The notes: generated from the letters alone by a model not told the origin. A DNA stretch of 64,000 nt from UBA7803 sp040219935 (GCA_040219935.1 JAVJUA010000083.1:1-64000), one strand, 5' to 3'. Positions 24,293 through 33,324 are shown, counted from the first letter of the stretch. Numbers and translations are program-made.

Positions 24293-25465
24293 TCAGGTCG
24301 AGCGCGGCCGCACCAGGATCGGGGCGTAGACGACGGCGAACGCCGCGAACGCCAGGGCCCACAGCGCCGCCGAGGTGCCCAGCCACACGCCAGCCGCCGC
24401 CGGCCACGCCAGCAGCCCGGCTACCCGGGTGATCGCCGCCAGGTGCACGGCCGCAAACATAACACCCTCGGCGTCGCGGCCGGCGAGGGGCCGGCCGGTG
24501 TGGCCCAGGGCGCTGCGCGTCATCATCGCCAGCATCAGACCTCCCATGGCGCCGACGCTCAGCGCGTGCAGCGCGGCGGGCGCCATGTGCCCCGGCGCTG
24601 GATCCAGCAGCGCCCGCAGGGCGAAGTGCACCGGTAGCCAGAGATAACCGAGCGGCAGCACCAGCAGCAGCGTGTTGTGTCGGGTGCGCCACGGCATCCA
24701 GCCGGCCAGCCGCAGCAACTGCACCGCCGCCGCCGCCCACAACAATCCCCGGCCACCGGCAATGGCCCAGGGCGTGGTCGCTGCCGACAGATCGACGACC
24801 CCGACCGCGATCGCCAGACCCACCGCCGCCGCATCGATGGCGTGCCAGCGTCGCGGCTTCAGGCCGGGTACGGCATTGGCCGAAAAGGCGGGAATGATGC
24901 GGCCACCGATGACGGTAAGGAGCAGCGCCACAAGGTCGAGGCCGAGAGTGGTGGTGCGGACCATCCAGATGGGATCGAGATAGCCGGCGACGGCGCTGTG
25001 GTGCGCCCAGGACAGCAGCGCCAGACCCATCAACAACGGCACCACGAAGGCATTGCGGTAGTTGCGGCTTCTCCATAGCGGCAACGCCAGCGAAGCCGCG
25101 GCGACGACCAGGAACCCCACGTCGGCAACCACGGCTACCGGCCCCGGCCCTGTCAGCATCAGCAAACGCGCTGCCAGCCACAGGGCGACCAGCGCCGCCA
25201 GGCCCATGCCAGAGGGCGTTGGCAGACCGGTCCAGTTGCGGGCGGCGGTGAAGAGAAAACCGACGATCACCGCCGGCGCGAATCCGAACAGCATCTCGTG
25301 CGCATGCCAGGCGGGTGCCGGCAGCACCGGGTTCAGAGTGATCCAGCCGGCGTAGGCGGCGTACCAGGCCGGCACGGCCAGGGCGGCAAATCCCGCCGCG
25401 CAGAGATAGAGGGGCCGGAAGCCGATCGACAGGAATGCGGCCACCTCGGCCCGGCACCGATGCAT
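24293..25465 (-). CDS. nnrS: NnrS-family haem-copper membrane protein
   Basis: A 390-residue protein with about 12 membrane segments and family motifs IGFRPLYLCAAGFAALAVP and WHAHEMLFGFAPAV near residue 53, AARNWTG, and a His-rich set of helices. NnrS proteins relieve nitrosative stress and are commonly encoded with denitrification genes under NO-responsive control. It overlaps hemN by one base (TGATG), so the two form a small unit opposite nirS and fit its role beside a nitrite reductase that releases NO. Confidence 0.9.
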   Translation of the reverse strand: MHRCRAEVAAFLSIGFRPLYLCAAGFAALAVPAWYAAYAGWITLNPVLPAPAWHAHEMLFGFAPAVIVGFLFTAARNWTGLPTPSGMGLAALVALWLAARLLMLTGPGPVAVVADVGFLVVAAASLALPLWRSRNYRNAFVVPLLMGLALLSWAHHSAVAGYLDPIWMVRTTTLGLDLVALLLTVIGGRIIPAFSANAVPGLKPRRWHAIDAAAVGLAIAVGVVDLSAATTPWAIAGGRGLLWAAAAVQLLRLAGWMPWRTRHNTLLLVLPLGYLWLPVHFALRALLDPAPGHMAPAALHALSVGAMGGLMLAMMTRSALGHTGRPLAGRDAEGVMFAAVHLAAITRVAGLLAWPAAAGVWLGTSAALWALAFAAFAVVYAPILVRPRST

Positions 25466-26841
25466 CAGATCGCCTTGGAGAATCCTTGGGTGCCGGGGGC
25501 GAGGTGGGCATCGAACGCCATGCAGACATTGCGGATCAGGAACCGGCCGCGCCGGGTGACGATGATGGTGTCGGCCTTCAGCTCGACCAGGTCATCCTCG
25601 GCCATGACCTTCAGCCGTGCCAGCGCCGCTGCGAAGTAGCCCGCGAAGTCGATGCCGTGGCGGCGCGAGAAGTCGACGGTATCGACGCGGAAGTGGCACA
25701 TGAGTTCGAGGATCAGGTCGCGGCGGATCTGGTCGTCGGCGGTCATGATCAGACCGCGCTCCACGGCAAGCTGGCCGCGGTCGAGTCGCTCGGTGTAGGC
25801 GTCGAGCGCCTTGCAGTTCTGGGCGTACACGGTACCCACCTGGCTGATGGCGCTGACGCCGAGGCCAATCAGATCGCAGTGGCCGTGGGTGGTGTAGCCC
25901 TGAAAATTCCGGTGCAGCCGGTGGGCGGCCTGCGCCCGCGCCAGGCTGTCGTCGGGGCGGGCGAAGTGATCCATGCCGATGTACACATAACCGGCGGCGC
26001 TGAAGCGCTCCACGGCCATCTGCAGCAGCAGCAGCTTGGTCTCGGCGTTGGGCAGATCCATGAGCTGAATCTGGCGCTGGGTCTTGAACCGGCCCGGCAG
26101 GTGCGCGTAGCTGTACAGCGAGATTCGGTCCGGGTTCAGAGCGATGACGGTGTCGAGCGTGACCGCGAAGCGCTCGCGGGTCTGCAGCGGCAGGCCGTAG
26201 ATCAGGTCGACGCTGAGCGAGCGCACGCCGCTGCCGCGGGCGGCCTCCATCACCGCTCGGGTGTCTTCGGCGCTCTGACGACGGTTCACTGCGGCCTGCA
26301 CATGGGGGTCGAAGTCCTGGACGCCGAGGCTCATGCGATTGATGCCGAGCCGAGCAAGATGCTCGATTCGGGCGGCGTCGACGGTGCGCGGGTCGATCTC
26401 GATCGAAATGTCAGAATCCGCTTCGTCGCCGAACCTGAAGTGGTCGCGCAGCACGGCGAAAAGGTCGCCGAGCTGGGCATCGTCGAGGTAGGTGGGCGTG
26501 CCGCCGCCGAAGTGCAGTTGCTCGACCCGATGCGAGTCCGACAATCGCTCGCGCACCAGGGCGATCTCGCGCTTCAGGCGCTGCAGGTAACCGACGGCGT
26601 GGCGTCGATTGTTGGTGATGATGCGGTTGCAGGCACAGTAGTAGCACACGGTGGCGCAGAACGGCACGTGCACATAGATGGACAGCGACGCGTGCGCGCG
26701 CTCGGCCAGCGCGGCCTCGTAGATGCTCGGGTCGAAGTCGTCGCGGAACAGGTTGGCGGTGGGATAGGACGTGTACCGCGGCCCATTCACTTCGTAGCGG
26801 CGAATAAGGTCCATGTCGAAGGCGGCAACAGGGCGGGTCAC
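25465..26841 (-). CDS. hemN: Oxygen-independent coproporphyrinogen III dehydrogenase
   Basis: A 458-residue radical SAM enzyme that decarboxylates coproporphyrinogen III to protoporphyrinogen IX without oxygen. It starts with the family segment YEVNGPRYTSYPTA and has the cluster motif CATVCYYCAC (Cys62, Cys66, Cys69), HFGGGTPTYL, EIDPRTV, and the HemN C-terminal domain. The start is GTG at 26841; an ATG at 26814 is an alternative. Position next to NnrS and NirS suggests supply of haem during anaerobic growth; an oxygen-dependent HemF is encoded elsewhere in the window. Confidence 0.95.
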   Translation of the reverse strand: MTRPVAAFDMDLIRRYEVNGPRYTSYPTANLFRDDFDPSIYEAALAERAHASLSIYVHVPFCATVCYYCACNRIITNNRRHAVGYLQRLKREIALVRERLSDSHRVEQLHFGGGTPTYLDDAQLGDLFAVLRDHFRFGDEADSDISIEIDPRTVDAARIEHLARLGINRMSLGVQDFDPHVQAAVNRRQSAEDTRAVMEAARGSGVRSLSVDLIYGLPLQTRERFAVTLDTVIALNPDRISLYSYAHLPGRFKTQRQIQLMDLPNAETKLLLLQMAVERFSAAGYVYIGMDHFARPDDSLARAQAAHRLHRNFQGYTTHGHCDLIGLGVSAISQVGTVYAQNCKALDAYTERLDRGQLAVERGLIMTADDQIRRDLILELMCHFRVDTVDFSRRHGIDFAGYFAAALARLKVMAEDDLVELKADTIIVTRRGRFLIRNVCMAFDAHLAPGTQGFSKAI

Positions 26842-26972
26842 GAATCCACGACTCCGCTGGAAAAAGTGTGCTCACTATGGCGATTTCTGCAGCGACCGGG
26901 AATAGGGAGATGTCCGTAGCCGGCCGCCGGGCGGTGCATGCTAGTGTACCCGGGCAGTGCAGGAGATGGCCC

Positions 26973-27440
26973 GTGGACAATCCGCTGTTCGAAGCCAGCT
27001 ACGCGCGCTTGTTCGGCGGCACCATCGCCATGGAAGCGCAGTCCGACAGGTTTTTCGAAGCGTTCTACCGCCGCTTCCTCGAAGATCCTGAGATTCAGGA
27101 CTTGTTCGGCGACACCGATATGAAGCGCCAGGCGACGATGCTGCGCAAGTCCTTCTTTCACCTGGCGGGTTTCTACGTCACCCACGAACCGTCCGGCGAG
27201 CTTGAGCGGATGGCGCGCATCCACTTCAAGCTCGGCATCGGTGCCGAGCACTACGAGTTCTGGCTGGATTGCCTGGTGGCCACGGTGGCCGAGTTTGACA
27301 GGGCGTGCGATCAGGCAACCGAGATGGCGTGGCGGTGGGCCCTGGCGCCGGGAATCACCTACATGAAGCTCTACGAGCACTTCCATGGTGGTCGGTCCAG
27401 CCACCCGGGGTCATCCGCGGGGACGCCGTCCCACGGCTGA
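26973..27440 (+). CDS. Single-domain globin
   Basis: A 155-residue helical protein resembling bacterial single-domain globins. Phe-rich helices B and C (FFEAFYRRFLEDPEIQDLF) are followed by a helix E-like segment with His63 and a probable proximal His84 in ARIHFKLGIG, then the G and H helices. The start is GTG at 26973 with AGGAGA spaced six bases upstream. Placed among NO-metabolising genes it probably binds or detoxifies NO. Its 3' end overlaps the convergent haem-copper-oxidase-like gene by 86 bases, so the poorly globin-like last 20 residues are read from that gene's antisense strand. Confidence 0.78.
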   Translation: MDNPLFEASYARLFGGTIAMEAQSDRFFEAFYRRFLEDPEIQDLFGDTDMKRQATMLRKSFFHLAGFYVTHEPSGELERMARIHFKLGIGAEHYEFWLDCLVATVAEFDRACDQATEMAWRWALAPGITYMKLYEHFHGGRSSHPGSSAGTPSHG

Positions 27441-28803
27441 TCAGGGCGCCGAGCACGACGACGAGAAACATCACGCCGCCGGCCACCGACACCAGCGCGC
27501 CGATGCCCATCAGCGCCATGCCGGCGGTCTCTGCCATGCCGTCGATTCCCTGGGCGGCGCCGGCCACCTTACGCTGCACCCCGTAGCCCCCGCACCAGGC
27601 GAGTCCGGTGATGTGCATGAGCTGACCCGAGGCGTAGATCCATGGCTGCCAGCGAGCGACTCGAACCAGCTTGATCGGGTGACCAAGGCCGGGAAGCACC
27701 ACGTAGATCAGACCCATGGCGGCCAGGGTCACGGCGACGATGGCACCGTGATAGTGGGCCGGAATCATGGTGTTGGAGCCTCGGATCAGAAAGCCGAGCA
27801 GGCCACCGGCAGCGAACAAACCCATCGAGCACAGCGCCACGGCGCGCAGGCGACGCGCGTCGGCATTGCCGGCCCGGTGGACCAGCAGTGACCACAGCGC
27901 CAGGGCGCCCAGGGGCAGCGACGCGAGGCCGCCCCAGCGCATCAGCGCGGTGAAGCCGAGCACGTGAGCAGGGCTGTCCAGGGGTTGCGTGTAGAGCCAT
28001 GGCACGACGGCCAGCGGCACCACGGTCAGCACCAGCAGCCACCGCACCGCCCGCCAGGCCAGGCCATGGCAGGCGCCGCCGGCGGCCAGCAGTACCAGCC
28101 AGGCCGAGAGCAGCAGCAGCGTGTAGGCGAACTGCAGCACGTGCCCGCCGCCCCAGAACAGCAGGTCGTACAACACCTCGCCGGCGAGCGCCGCCGGCAG
28201 CAGCAGCCACGACAGTGCCACGCAGCCGATGGCCAACCCCATGACGGCGGCGGTGAGTGCCATGGCCAGACGCACGGTGCCCAGCATGCTCGCGTCTCGC
28301 CACGCCGTGGCGACGACGTACTGCTGCAGGTAGCGGGCCGCCTGCGTGCCCAGGCCGGCCGTGGCCGCACCGAGCCCCAGGAAGAACCAGGGATGCTCGA
28401 GCACGGGGACGTAGTTGTTGATGATGGCCAGCGGGCGGCCGACCAGGGGTGCGGTGGCGATCATGAGCGTGCCGATCGCCATCAACCCGACTGCCGTGCG
28501 GTCGACCAGACCCGGTCGTCCCGGGGACAACAGCGTCCACAGCAGGCCTGCGCAGGCAAAGAACCAGATCAGCGCCGACAGGTCGACATGCACCACCAGC
28601 GCCACCCGGAACAGCGTCGGGTAGTCCAGCAGCTGCTGAATCAAAGGCGTGCGCGCCAGCGCCAGCAGCAGCGACATCAACCCGGCGGCCAGCAGCGCGG
28701 CCACGGCCAGCCACAGCCAGGCCATGCCGAGCGTGCGCGCCGCGTCGTCGGCGGGGCGGACGGCGGCTGTCTGCCGTGCCGGCAGCGCGTTGATGACGGT
28801 CAT
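27355..28803 (-). CDS. Aberrant haem-copper oxidase subunit I-like membrane protein
   Basis: A 482-residue protein with about 12 membrane helices that looks like a distant subunit I of the haem-copper oxidase/NO reductase superfamily. It keeps a helix II His72 (VVHVDLSALIW), a helix VI His221 in GGGHVLQFAYT, and the helix X pair His350 and His352 in PAHYHGAIV. The usual adjacent His-His pair of helix VII is absent; only His280 lies nearby. CuB would thus be missing or altered. It is last in the sNOR-like operon and is coupled by ATGA overlap to a SCO protein. It might be an NO-reducing enzyme of a rare family, a haem-only electron carrier, or a sensor. Confidence 0.7.
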   Translation of the reverse strand: MTVINALPARQTAAVRPADDAARTLGMAWLWLAVAALLAAGLMSLLLALARTPLIQQLLDYPTLFRVALVVHVDLSALIWFFACAGLLWTLLSPGRPGLVDRTAVGLMAIGTLMIATAPLVGRPLAIINNYVPVLEHPWFFLGLGAATAGLGTQAARYLQQYVVATAWRDASMLGTVRLAMALTAAVMGLAIGCVALSWLLLPAALAGEVLYDLLFWGGGHVLQFAYTLLLLSAWLVLLAAGGACHGLAWRAVRWLLVLTVVPLAVVPWLYTQPLDSPAHVLGFTALMRWGGLASLPLGALALWSLLVHRAGNADARRLRAVALCSMGLFAAGGLLGFLIRGSNTMIPAHYHGAIVAVTLAAMGLIYVVLPGLGHPIKLVRVARWQPWIYASGQLMHITGLAWCGGYGVQRKVAGAAQGIDGMAETAGMALMGIGALVSVAGGVMFLVVVLGALISRGTASPRMTPGGWTDHHGSARRASCR

Positions 28804-29447
28804 GGTACGAGCCTCCACAGGTGCCGTAAGGGGTTGGGGTCGAGCGTTCGGGTCTCGGCGACCATGCGTTCGAGTGTGTGGCTGGCGCCGAACATGGCCC
28901 GCAGCCGTCCCCGGCCGTCGATCAAATAGATGTGGGTGCTGTGCGCGAAGCCGTAATCCGACTCTGCGGATGGCGCTGGTTCGCGCTCGACATAGACTCG
29001 GTAACGTTCAGTGACCTCTGCCACGTCGGCTGCAGAGCCGGTCAATCCGACCAATGCGGGGTGGAAGTGCGCCACGTAGTCGGAGAGCACGTCGATGCTG
29101 TCACGCTCGGGGTCGATGGTGACGAACAGGGGCTGGACGTCGATGCCGAGCGCGGCGAGATCCAGCACCAGTGCCCGCATACGCGCCAGCGCCGTCGGGC
29201 AGACGTCGGGGCAACCGGTGAATCCGAAGTTGAGCAGAACCAGCCGGCCGCGCAGATCGCCGAGCGACAGCGCGCGACCCAGCGTGCTGTCCAGTGTGAA
29301 GTCGCCACCCAGGGTGTCGAGTACCGGCAGCGGTGATGCGGATCGGGGCAACAGCAGGGTGAGGCTGGTCAGCGCCAGCAGAACCGTCGTCGCGGCCAGC
29401 AGGCGGCGTCGCCGTGATTGGAAACGGCGGGGGTCACGACGCGACAC
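28800..29447 (-). CDS. SCO1/SenC-type copper chaperone
   Basis: A 215-residue thioredoxin-fold protein anchored by an N-terminal hydrophobic segment. It has the copper-binding CPDVCP and the distal His in HSTHIYLID. SCO proteins deliver copper to, or reduce thiols of, the CuA site of oxidases. It is the second SCO gene in this operon. The start is GTG at 29447 inside the end of the ctaA-like gene, and its stop overlaps the next gene by four bases. Confidence 0.9.
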   Translation of the reverse strand: MSRRDPRRFQSRRRRLLAATTVLLALTSLTLLLPRSASPLPVLDTLGGDFTLDSTLGRALSLGDLRGRLVLLNFGFTGCPDVCPTALARMRALVLDLAALGIDVQPLFVTIDPERDSIDVLSDYVAHFHPALVGLTGSAADVAEVTERYRVYVEREPAPSAESDYGFAHSTHIYLIDGRGRLRAMFGASHTLERMVAETRTLDPNPLRHLWRLVP

Positions 29448-30384
29448 TGGGGCGGCTCCGGTAGCTGAGATCGATCAGGGTCAGCAGCAGCACGGTGGCC
29501 AGCAGCAGGTGCGCCAGCACCGCCGGCATCGGCAACGGCCGGGTCACCAGGATCAGACCCAGCGCCAGCTGTGTTGCCACCCCGGTGATCAGCAGCAGCC
29601 CATGGACAGGCAGTACGCGCCGCCGCAACAGCAAGCCGCCCAGGGTGACGGCGAGGCCGGCGGCCACCCAGGCACCCAGGCGGTGCGCGTGCTGGATCAG
29701 CCAGGTGTTCGCATCCGGTACCACCCGGGCCGCGGCGTCGAGCTCGAGCTCGCGCAGATACCAGAATGCATCCGCGGATGGATCGCCCGGGCCGGGCGCG
29801 GCGCACCCCAGGGCGCGTTCGCACACCGTGGCGGCGAAGTTGGCGCTGATCCAGGCCCCGAGTGTCACCTGGACCGATACCGCGACGAGCGCCGCGAGCA
29901 CCAGCATCCTCGGTACCGAGGGGTTCGACATCGGCCGAGACGCACGCACGGCCAGCAGCATCCGCCAGCAGATGGCCAGCATCAGCATACCGCCGAGCAC
30001 GTTGCTGGCCGCGATGCCGGGACGTGTTTTCAGGAAGCTCGCCGGCCCGACCACGGCCAGCAGCAGGGTCACGGCCGCCAGCGCATAAGGCAGCACGGCG
30101 TCGAATGCCTCGGTGTGGCGCAGCGTGCGCGCTTGGTGCAGCACCAGCACTACCAACACCACCAGGGCCGCGGCGATGGTGCGGTGGGCCTGCTTGATCG
30201 CCTGTTCCGGGCGCAGCGCAGCGGCCACCGGCTGCGCCGGGACGCCGACCGCGGCCGGGTCCAGAACCGCATAGCAGGCGGGCCATGGCGTGCAGCCAAC
30301 CCCGGCCTCGCGATGCCGCAGCCAGGCGCTCAGCAGGTTGGTTGCGAGTACCAGCATCATCAGCACGACCAGCAGCTTCTGCAA
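29434..30384 (-). CDS. CtaA/COX15-family haem A synthase-like protein
   Basis: A 316-residue membrane protein with about eight helices in two pseudo-repeats. His residues at the helix ends match the haem ligands of haem A synthase: IKQAHRTIAA, QHAHRLGAW and VLAHLLLAT. A Cys pair occurs near the N-terminus (CTPWPAC) and another in the loop CERALGC. The family oxidises the C8 methyl of haem O to the formyl group of haem A. No CtaB (haem O synthase) is in the window. The start is TTG at 30384 behind TAGGAG. It lies inside the NO reductase-like operon, suggesting that the operon's subunit I needs a modified haem. Confidence 0.85.
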   Translation of the reverse strand: MQKLLVVLMMLVLATNLLSAWLRHREAGVGCTPWPACYAVLDPAAVGVPAQPVAAALRPEQAIKQAHRTIAAALVVLVVLVLHQARTLRHTEAFDAVLPYALAAVTLLLAVVGPASFLKTRPGIAASNVLGGMLMLAICWRMLLAVRASRPMSNPSVPRMLVLAALVAVSVQVTLGAWISANFAATVCERALGCAAPGPGDPSADAFWYLRELELDAAARVVPDANTWLIQHAHRLGAWVAAGLAVTLGGLLLRRRVLPVHGLLLITGVATQLALGLILVTRPLPMPAVLAHLLLATVLLLTLIDLSYRSRPSVAS

Positions 30385-30395
30385 GGTGACGGCTC

Positions 30396-30911
30396 CTAGC
30401 GAAACACGAATCGGCCGCTGTCCGGCTCGAAGTCGATCAGCAGCGACTGCGCGGGCGCGAGGTCGAGCACGTGTGTTTCGGAATATTGGAACGCCGGGGA
30501 GCGCGCGTCATCGCTCATGCGCACCGCGATCTCGGTACGCCCGGCCGGGACTACCAGGCGTTGGTAGTACACGGCACGGCCGTCGGCGTGCAGGCCCTGG
30601 GCCCTCAGGATCGCATCCACCAGGCGCACGCCGCCGAGGTCGAGCTGCAGTCGCACGGGCGACCGCGCCCGCGGGCAGTCGAGGGGGGCGCGCATGTTCT
30701 CCGGCAACCCGGCGAGTTCGGCAGCGTCTCGTGGGCGGCAGGCATCGAGCCGCACTCCGGAGTGTCGCAGGCTCAGCTTCAGCTCCGCGTGCCCGGGTGC
30801 CAGGGCGGTATGGGTCGGCCCGCCGGCCAGGATGGCCACCGGCGCGAAGAACAGCAGGTAGGCCAGTGCCTGGCCCACACCTCGGCGCAGGCGGGCGGCG
30901 CCAATGCTCAT
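30396..30911 (-). CDS. Membrane-anchored periplasmic protein of unknown function
   Basis: A 171-residue protein with one N-terminal membrane segment (about 13-30) and a periplasmic beta-rich domain. It contains two Cys (near 58 and 79, possibly a disulfide) and ends in FEPDSGRFVFR. I do not recognise a family. The chosen ATG has GAAGG upstream; a GTG 12 bases earlier overlaps the preceding stop as GTGA and is also possible. It lies between the cytochrome b fusion and the ctaA-like gene, so an assembly or partner role for the oxidoreductase is likely but unproven. Confidence 0.75.
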   Translation of the reverse strand: MSIGAARLRRGVGQALAYLLFFAPVAILAGGPTHTALAPGHAELKLSLRHSGVRLDACRPRDAAELAGLPENMRAPLDCPRARSPVRLQLDLGGVRLVDAILRAQGLHADGRAVYYQRLVVPAGRTEIAVRMSDDARSPAFQYSETHVLDLAPAQSLLIDFEPDSGRFVFR

Positions 30912-30919
30912 TGTGGCCT

Positions 30920-32464
30920 TCACGCGGAACCATCCGCAGCGCCGGGTGCCGATCTCGACGACGTCTGCAGGTCGGTAATGGCTTCGCTCAGGCGTTCCGG
31001 CTCCAGCGGACCGGCCCAGCAGATTGCCACCTTGCTGCGGCCTTCCCGGGTGCGCACGTGGGGGTCGCGTTTGCCCTCGACCCGCTCCGCCAGCCAGCGG
31101 CTCCCCTGACGCTGAAAGCAGGCGTCCGGGTGGCAGCCGGACAACAGCACCCCGTTGACCTGCGGTTGTCGCGCGACGAAGTCCACGAATGAGGGCGGCA
31201 GCAGGGCGCAGCACGGCAGACGCAGGGTGACGACCGCGTCGCTGGCGTGGGCATCCACGTCGGCAGCGTAGTCGCAGCCGAACAGCACCACGCCGCCCTG
31301 CACCGGCAGGTGCGCCAGCGCGGCGGTCGCCTCGCGGCGCAAGCGTTCGAGCGGGTACCCCGGGATCTCGATGCCGGAGATCAGCTCGTCGACATGCCGG
31401 AACGGTGTGGCCGACGGGCAGGCTCCGACGCAGATGCCGCAGCCGGTGCACAGATCGGCATTGACCTGAGCCTGGCGCAGGCCCGGCTTCGATTCGTGTG
31501 GAATCATGACGATGGCATCGAACGGACAGTCCTTGAAGCACCAGCTGCAGCCGTTGCAGTTGGTCGGATCAATGCGGGCCGGCTGCTGCTCTCCGGTGCG
31601 CAGGCGCGACAGTCTGGGTAGTGCAATCAACCCCACGGTGATCGTGCCGAGCAGTGCCCACAGGGGTCCGGGTCCGTAGCGATCCAGCAGCGGCAGCACG
31701 TTCATGTACATCCAGTCGAGCTGCACCAGCGCTGGTGTGGTGGAGAGGTCTGCCGGCGGCATGCTGGTGGCCGGGTGGACCAGAGAGACCAGAATCATCG
31801 CCGCAATGGTGCCGGTCAGCAGAGAACGCGAAGGCTGGATCTTGGCCAGCTTGATGCGTTTGATGTGCACCAGCATCCCGACCAGCAGGAACAGCGGCAG
31901 GGCAATGTGCAGAAACACCAGCAGCGAGAACAGCCGGTCGCTCAGCGTGGTGTTGGCCACGAAGTTGCGCGCCAGCGGGTCTCCGAAGATCGGCAGCCAG
32001 TCCAGCCACTCGCTGATGCGGACGGCCGTGTACTGCGCCAACTGATCCCACACCAGTATGTAGCCGCCGAGGGCGGATGCGAACAGCAGCCACAGCAGCG
32101 GCACGCCGCTGATCCACGAGAACGCCCGTGCGCCGCGAAACCGGCCGAGCGCAAATTCACGCAGCAGATGCGCCGTGACGGTAACAGCCATGGCGGCGGA
32201 GGCGTAGCGATGCAGACTGCGCATGACGCCGCCGAGATACCACTGCTGGTGGGTCAGGCGGTCCACGGACAGCCAAGCCTCGGACATGCTGGTTTCGAAG
32301 AAGACGAACAGGTAGACGCCGCTGCCCGCCATGATCCAGAAGCACAGGAACGACAGCGCGCCGAGCTGGTAGAGGGGGTTGTGGGCTGGCGTGAACGCGA
32401 CGTCCAGCACCCTCTCGGCGCGCAGCCAGCCGGCCCGCGCCATGGCCTCCAGCCGGCGGATCAT
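30920..32464 (-). CDS. Cytochrome b / two [4Fe-4S] ferredoxin / FlpD (MvhD) fusion protein
   Basis: A 514-residue fusion. Residues 1-285 are a cytochrome b N-terminal domain with bis-His haem ligands in two helices (His85/His99 and His186/His200). Residues 300-352 hold two ferredoxin motifs, CNGCSWCFKDC with a following CP, and CTGCGICVGACP. Residues 390-465 resemble the FlpD/MvhD delta subunit of methyl-viologen-reducing hydrogenases, with Cys397, Cys418/419 and GCHPDACFQRQG. It would pass electrons between a membrane quinol/haem chain and an iron-sulfur partner. The ATG at 32464 overlaps the SenC stop (ATGA). It is likely an electron donor module for the NO reductase-like complex. Confidence 0.88.
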   Translation of the reverse strand: MIRRLEAMARAGWLRAERVLDVAFTPAHNPLYQLGALSFLCFWIMAGSGVYLFVFFETSMSEAWLSVDRLTHQQWYLGGVMRSLHRYASAAMAVTVTAHLLREFALGRFRGARAFSWISGVPLLWLLFASALGGYILVWDQLAQYTAVRISEWLDWLPIFGDPLARNFVANTTLSDRLFSLLVFLHIALPLFLLVGMLVHIKRIKLAKIQPSRSLLTGTIAAMILVSLVHPATSMPPADLSTTPALVQLDWMYMNVLPLLDRYGPGPLWALLGTITVGLIALPRLSRLRTGEQQPARIDPTNCNGCSWCFKDCPFDAIVMIPHESKPGLRQAQVNADLCTGCGICVGACPSATPFRHVDELISGIEIPGYPLERLRREATAALAHLPVQGGVVLFGCDYAADVDAHASDAVVTLRLPCCALLPPSFVDFVARQPQVNGVLLSGCHPDACFQRQGSRWLAERVEGKRDPHVRTREGRSKVAICWAGPLEPERLSEAITDLQTSSRSAPGAADGSA

Positions 32465-33324
32465 GCAGACGCCGCGGGACGCTGCAACCGATGGTGCCGG
32501 CGCCACTCGCCGACCAGCAGGTACAGCGCCAGTGCGCCCATGAGGGTGCCGACCGCCAGGCCGACGAAGATCGAGTAGCTGAACCGATAACTGTCGGATG
32601 CCGGGTCGTACACCGTGCAGAACAGACGGATCCGGGCGGTGAGCTCGGCGAGTAGAGACTGATCGGGTTCCAGAGCGAAGACCAGCGTCTTCAGCGGCTC
32701 CACGAAGTGCGGAATCTGGAAGTCGATGCCATACACCTGTCTGTACACGGTGCCGTTGCCGTCGACGATGGTGCTTTGAATCAGGTGGTCGAAACCACCG
32801 CCGGTGGACCGGAACTGAAATCCGAGTTCGGCCGCCAGCCGATCAATGGTGGCGGCGTCGGCGGCCAGGAAGTCCCAGCCGGGTTCCTGCACGCCCTGGC
32901 GGCGCGCGTAGTCCGCCATCATGGCCGGTGTGTCGCGGTCGGTATCGAAGCCGATGGTCAGCACCTGGAAGCTGTCTGCACCCAGCACCTGCCGGGCCAC
33001 CTGCACGCCGCGCCGCAGCTGTTGCGTGGTGGCCGGGCAGATGTGCGCGCAGCTGGTGAAGATCAGGCTCACCACGACCGGTTTGCCCAGGTAGTCGCTC
33101 AGGCGGCGGGTGCCGCCCTGGCGGTCAATCAACACCGCGTCGCCGAGGGTGCGGCCAATGGCGGCCTGGCTCACGGCCAATGCCTGGTCGCGATCGAAGC
33201 CGGCCGCCGCAGTCGCTGCCGAAGCGGCCGCCGCGCCGGCGGTCAACGCCAATGCCATCAACGCGCTGGCGATCGGCCCGTGGCGCCGGCGGCTGGCGGA
33301 CACAGAGCAGGCGTGCGGTCGCAT
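32461..33324 (-). CDS. SenC/SCO copper chaperone with C-terminal membrane anchor
   Basis: A 287-residue SCO-type protein. It has an N-terminal signal or anchor, a thioredoxin fold with CAHICP (Cys92, Cys96) and the metal His180 (FDHLIQS), and an unusual C-terminal extension with a second membrane helix (FVGLAVGTLMGALALYLLV). It follows subunit I with a one-base overlap (TGATG), the place of senC in norSY-senC operons, and should load copper into the CuA subunit. Confidence 0.9.
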   Translation of the reverse strand: MRPHACSVSASRRRHGPIASALMALALTAGAAAASAATAAAGFDRDQALAVSQAAIGRTLGDAVLIDRQGGTRRLSDYLGKPVVVSLIFTSCAHICPATTQQLRRGVQVARQVLGADSFQVLTIGFDTDRDTPAMMADYARRQGVQEPGWDFLAADAATIDRLAAELGFQFRSTGGGFDHLIQSTIVDGNGTVYRQVYGIDFQIPHFVEPLKTLVFALEPDQSLLAELTARIRLFCTVYDPASDSYRFSYSIFVGLAVGTLMGALALYLLVGEWRRHHRLQRPAASA

